Shown one piece after another: positions 7,438 to 10,834 of a stretch of DNA of 10,834 nucleotides; within the stretch, counting starts at the first letter, position 1, and every line of letters begins with the position of its first letter. The notes under the pieces were generated by a model. The model ran no database searches and was not told where the DNA came from. It saw only the letters and a program-made list of their open reading frames with translations. The stretch is from positions 1 through 10,834 of the forward strand of contig JADGJH010001299.1 in assembly GCA_027596945.1 (NCBI GenBank), given 5' to 3'. The position numbers were made by a program, and so were the translations under genes. This DNA is from Physocladia obscura (lineage: Eukaryota > Chytridiomycota > Chytridiomycetes > Chytridiales > Chytriomycetaceae).

Positions 7438-8440
7438 GTGACAAAATCAGAAACAAATCATAAATTTCAGAATTTATTATTTCGTCTTAATAATAGCTTG
7501 GAAATACCAGATCGCCTCTGTCCTTTTCCTCGTCCAAAACCACTTTACTTTTCTTCTCTGCCTGAATCAGTCTGTTCAATCTATTTAGTATATTTTGACA
7601 ATTGCCATGCTCGAATGAAATCCGAATCAAAAACGCAGGGCTTCCAAGAGAGTATTGGCAAGCCTTCGTGCTATTACAAATGAATTGTCCTCTAAATTTG
7701 AAGAATGTTCAAATCTGCAATTGTTGTCTGTATGTCGAAATTTATTGAGAAACCAGAGTAAAATTCTGCAATTAAAAGAAATATAACACTTTTATTTTTC
7801 TGGTTCTTTGAGATATTTTATTTTATGCGAGTTTACCTCTATTTTTTTTTTCTTTTTCTTTGGATTATCATTTTTCATAGCCAAACATTCAAAAAAAACT
7901 TTCCCTGTCGATTTTCGCAAGAAAGCGGTCGTTATATGATCAAAATAGCATGAAAAAATGAAAAAGTCAATCAAATGCAAAATCCTCCAACCTCTTCATA
8001 CTAACTCTCTTGCTTGTTTTCCATGAGAAGTTTTACGGAAATTGCAATGCGAAAATCTGTGTTAAATTTCAGGCAATTGTCTTGCGTTAAGAAATGCAGC
8101 GTTTAAGGAACCAATCCGGAAAACTGAGCAGCTTAAATAACCACAAATCTACTTGCGAATCTGCTGTCAAACATGCACATTGGCTTTAGATCCGTTACAA
8201 CCTTACTGGAAGGACAAAAGTTACGGCGCTGTTATCCAGGAGAGAGTTAAACTCCTTGGAAAGTGAAATTGCTGAATGTGATGCGCAAGTTGAACGAGAA
8301 AAAGCGGGTTTAGTTTGAATAAGATTCACGATTTGCAAAATTTTGAAAATGAGTCATGAGAAAATCCAAAAACTAATGTTCATGTAGTTGAAGTTGAAAG
8401 CGACGAAGATATTGATGTAGCCTCTCTTTTGCTGCCTTAA
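7438..8440 (+). pseudogene. Decayed coiled-coil gene between bZIP-3 and bZIP-2
   Basis: Several plus-strand pieces look coding but sit in different frames. The first is 7438-7683 (frame starting at 7438). The second is 7619-7786 (shifted), reading A-I-T-N-E-L-S-S-K-F-E-E-C. The third is 8094-8318, from an ATG, with a TAG at 8187-8189 and then R-E-L-N-S-L-E-S-E-I-A-E-C-D. The fourth is 8318-8440 (shifted), with a TGA at 8357 and an acidic end V-E-V-E-S-D-E-D-I-D-V-A before TAA. The Leu/Glu/Lys pattern suggests coiled coil. No family is recognised. No introns were found that join the pieces, so frameshifts and stops imply a pseudogene. The stretch 7787-8090 is AT-rich with nothing recognisable. 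The promoter of bZIP-2 must lie in or overlap this region. Confidence 0.5.
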
Positions 8441-8591
8441 ATGTATAGCGCTAATGTTGATGTAGGTTTAGACATTATTCACATTGAACTTCGTGACAAA
8501 ATCAAATCAATCAAATTTTCAATCAATGCATATATTTCTTTATTTTAGTATTTAATCATATTCGATTAAATTCTGTAGTATCAATAATCAT

Positions 8592-9921
8592 TTAGATGGT
8601 TGCTGATTCAATTCCTGCAAGTAGTTCATCCTGTTTCGATTATCAGGAAAAAAAGAAAAAGAAAAAAAAAAACTCTTACTAGTTCTCGCTTTGACAGTTC
8701 CCTCAAAATTTCAGCCGTCATTAACAGCTGCCGCATGTCTTCCACATTTTTAATTAAAGAAATTATACTAAAGCCTGCACTATGTAGCTGAAAAAACTCT
8801 TCTGAGGTTAATTCATGGTTTTCGGGCCTCGCCCAGAAGTTGCACAGTAAGTTTATATGGGGGTCTGTCAGATCATCTCCGACTTGGATAAGCGATGGAA
8901 CTTTTTTTATTTCTGCTTTGATTTGGCGGATGCGTGCCGGCCATTTCGATTCAGGAATTTCTTTAAACGTCGGTGGGCATTCTTCCACTGACCTTGCTGA
9001 AAGAAATTGGTTGACATGTTCCTAAATTTAATGCTATTTAAAGGCGAAAGAAACAAACAAAAGAGCGCCTACATTATGTTTCTTAGTTGCCATAAAAAAG
9101 CCTGCCAGAAGTTCAAGTATTTGTGCGCGTTCCAGGACGCCACACATTTCAAACAACCGGTTGTGTTCTCGAAACATTCGCAGGATTAATGAACGTGCAG
9201 TTTTCTTGTCAATAACACGTATCAGCCTGAAAAATATGGTTTTCATTCGGCCTATACATTTTGCACCACTGTGCGATGCTGGAATACGTGTAAGCCGATC
9301 GTAAATATCTTGAACTACCGGGAGACCATATAGCTCTTCTGCCGACGGGAGATTCACTGAATCGCCAGCAGTGGCGGTGGGTGTTGAAACAGAGTCGCCA
9401 TCGCAATCGTTCTGCTGAGCATCTTCTGTTCCAGCGAGTGCGAGTAAAGATTCGGCAGGCAAAAGCTGTTCTGCGGTGGGTTGTTGTTGGCTGCCCTTCA
9501 AGTTTCGGATCAGCATTTCCAGATTCGCCGCGCGAGATTTACATTCAGGCTTTGCACACGGATGCGTTGTTGTTACAGTAATGGATGTGGGCATTGCTGT
9601 CGTCATGGGATGCACAACTGGCGCAGCCGGCAGCAGCAGCGGAGCAGAAAGATGCAGACGTGATTGCAGTATCAGGATCTCAGCTTGCTGTTGCTCGCAA
9701 AGCAATTCGAGATCTTCAAGGTATTTTTGTTTGCGCTGTCGGAACGTCCGTTGTTGTTCGCGCATGTAAGCATGGCGCTCTGTCAGCGGCTTAGTGGTGA
9801 CCATCTGGCGTCCCCGCCCACTGCGCGGCGTGTATATTGTAGTTGGCACTCTGCCACCTGTTTTGGACTTGCGTTTGCTTGTCTTCTTTACTGTCTGCAT
9901 TTCCCTCACTCCAGATTCCAT
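8592..9921 (-). CDS. bZIP-like transcription factor, paralogue 3, frameshift at exon 2
   Basis: The exons by homology are 9921..9073, about 9022..8680 and 8630..8592, roughly 410 aa if the frame is held. The family block T-P-R-S-G-R-G-R is at 31-38, with a Lys-rich stretch before it. The basic region contains Y-M-R-E-Q-Q-R-T-F-R-Q-R-K, with Met53 in place of Asn and Arg61. Zipper positions are L71, Q78 and L85. Cys122 and Cys127 precede a second helix. Module A lies at about 192-276, and module B begins after intron 1 (K-E-I-P-E-S-K-W). The last exon reads D-E-L-L-A-G-I-E-S-A-T-I. Exon 1 ends in phase 0, and the homologous acceptor (TTTAG, exon start 9022) gives E-H-V-N-Q-F-L as in the paralogues. 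That frame then meets TAA, while module B is open one base over. Every AG nearby was tested and none restores phase, so one extra base, probably in the TTTT at 9002..8999, is implied. It is either an error or a disabling mutation. The D-W-L motif of the others is absent. Confidence 0.78.
8631..8679 (-). other. bZIP-3 intron 2 (49 nt)
   Basis: Donor GTAAGA after R-E-L, a long T/C tract, branch-like CTGATAA and acceptor GAAACAG. Phase 0, same codon as in the paralogues. Confidence 0.85.
9023..9072 (-). other. bZIP-3 intron 1 (about 50 nt)
   Basis: Donor GTAGGC after K-H-N and acceptor AAATTTAG, placed by alignment with paralogue 2. A second good acceptor, TTTCTTTTCAG ending at 8997, exists further on. 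Neither keeps the downstream frame. Confidence 0.6.
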
Positions 9922-10139
9922 TTCTTTCCAACTTTAATTTTTTTCTACTCTCAATTTGTCTCCTTTTTTCATTTGGTTTTTGTTTGCAGCTAATTCGCGA
10001 CCGTATCTTGATATTTCTAAAATAGTTTCGAAATCAAAAAGTAAATAGCCCCAAACACCAGCTTGAACTGATGGAGGTGCAATAACTTTTTAGGAAACAA
10101 TCACGAGGGGTTTGATCACGAGGTCAATTTCAAAAAATT
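9922..10139 (-). promoter_or_regulatory. 5' flank of bZIP-3
   Basis: 218 nt of AT-rich sequence between bZIP-3 and the stop of the membrane-protein gene. It must hold the bZIP-3 promoter. ATCACGAGG occurs twice (10100-10108 and 10115-10123). No TATA box or known operator is recognised with confidence. Confidence 0.4.
10115..10134. repeat. Left copy of a 20-nt direct repeat
   Basis: It shares GAGGTCAATTTCAAA exactly, and 18 of 20 bases overall, with 10658-10677. The pair brackets the small membrane-protein gene. Origin unknown. Confidence 0.6.
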
Positions 10140-10541
10140 TCATATCTGAGGAATCAATAAAAAGATAAAGGGAAAATAAGAACAAAAAAGGAAAAATTAC
10201 AAAGATTCTTTTGTTCGAGCTTTTTTTTTTTTTTTAAATTTTAATTGTTTTTGTATTTTCGAGTTCACCTGATACATTGTGAAGGAGATCCATGAAATCA
10301 TTACGACAAAAATGACTATTTTGCTGAGAGTACATGCGTCAATCTTTGCAAAGCATAAATTCAGTCGCCGACCACCCAGGCCAAGCGGCGTGAATCTGTT
10401 TCGTGCATTGGTAATCTGGGAGTCCGACAGTCCACGCAAAGTCGACTGCGAATATTGATTTCGGCTTTCTTTGAATTCCGCGGGTACTGCTGCCGCTTCG
10501 TTGTTTGGCGGATGTGGAATGTCGATGATCGTTGTGGTCAT
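10140..10541 (-). CDS. Small single-pass membrane protein
   Basis: ATG at 10541 opens a polar, Pro/Ala-rich N-terminus (P-H-P-P-N-N-E-A-A-A-V-P-A). A basic/polar middle (G-L-G-G-R-R-L-N-L) follows, then one hydrophobic segment near residues 74-91 (I-V-I-F-V-V-M-I-S-W-I-S-F). Two ends are possible. Spliced, exons 10541..10269 and 10145..10140 give 92 aa ending at TGA just after the membrane helix. The donor is GTGAAC after CAG, the acceptor GATTCCTCAG, the intron 123 nt, phase 0. Unspliced, the frame runs to 10197 (114 aa) with a Lys-rich tail encoded by an A-tract. The spliced form is preferred. Topology resembles a tail-anchored protein or the start of a type II enzyme that has lost its body. 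No family is recognised. Confidence 0.6.
10146..10268 (-). other. Probable intron of membrane-protein gene (123 nt)
   Basis: CAG before donor GTGAAC, T-rich 3' half and acceptor CTCAG. It contains a long A-run (minus strand). Removing it gives a stop two codons later. Confidence 0.55.
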
Positions 10542-10834
10542 TTTTTTATCAATAAAAAAAAAAAATTTTTTTCTGAGAATTCAGCATATGTTGTTGATGA
10601 GACTAGTAAAATTCACGTGGTTTTCTTTTCTTTCACCTTATTCCGTTGATTTTTTAAATCGGGAGGTCAATTTCAAACTCAAACAGTGGCGATTGAAACT
10701 ATCTAATAGCTATTTAAAAAAAAAAAATATTAAAAATAATATATAAAAAATGGTTCACAACAGATTGAATTTGCATGAAAACAAAATATATATACATTCT
10801 TAAAAATTAAAGAGTTTCTACAGCATGAATAAAG
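10542..10834. promoter_or_regulatory. AT-rich flank upstream of membrane-protein gene
   Basis: No gene is supported. It holds an A-run followed by a T-run (about 10551-10571), a CACGTG palindrome at 10614-10619 (the E-box/G-box core bound by bHLH and some bZIP factors) and the right copy of the 20-nt repeat. AT-only stretches occur near 10717-10750. CACGTG lies about 75 nt upstream of the ATG, a plausible regulatory position. Confidence 0.4.
10658..10677. repeat. Right copy of a 20-nt direct repeat
   Basis: Matches 10115-10134 at 18 of 20 positions, including 15 consecutive bases. Confidence 0.6.

Noticed and set aside
9381..9993. Several overlapping plus-strand frames with Cys/Ser-rich translations
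   Set aside because: They are antisense to the bZIP-3 basic region and linker, whose minus-strand reading is clearly homologous to two paralogues.

Overview
The window looks like nuclear DNA of an early-diverging fungus, most likely a chytrid. That assignment is inference from gene families and layout. Coding blocks are split by short GT-AG introns (about 49-123 nt), flanks are AT-rich with long T and A tracts, and the genes are YAP-like bZIP factors and a HET-domain protein. No bacterial signals, rRNA, tRNA, CRISPR array or recognisable transposon were seen.

Layout, left to right. Positions 1-460 hold little: one small minus-strand reading frame (186..58) and a long pyrimidine tract. At 1044..469 (minus) is a secreted-type, Thr/Pro-rich, GPI-tail-like protein broken by one in-frame TGA. 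At 1050-1430 short frames are open on both strands and none is convincing. From 1437 to 5932 three minus-strand genes are packed tightly. In transcription order they are bZIP-2 (7433..5932), the HET-like gene (5824..3105) and bZIP-1 (3087..1437). Only 107 nt separate bZIP-2 from HET and only 17 nt separate HET from bZIP-1. Positions 7438-8440 contain a decayed plus-strand coiled-coil gene. A third paralogue, bZIP-3 (9921..8592, minus), follows and carries an apparent +1 frameshift. At 10541..10140 (minus) is a small single-pass membrane protein. The last 290 bases are AT-rich flank.

The main story is a local family of three paralogous bZIP-like proteins. They share a rare architecture: a conserved R-S-G-R-G-R block, a YAP-like basic region whose normally invariant DNA-contact Asn is Leu or Met, a short zipper, a Cys pair with a second coiled coil, and two related helical C-terminal modules. 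Two phase-0 introns sit at identical places, and the last exon is only 12-13 codons (D-E-[LM]-L-A). A HET-domain gene, of the type that mediates non-self recognition in filamentous fungi, sits inside this array. Whether the HET protein and the bZIPs work together is not shown by the sequence. The spacing and the shared strand make it worth testing.
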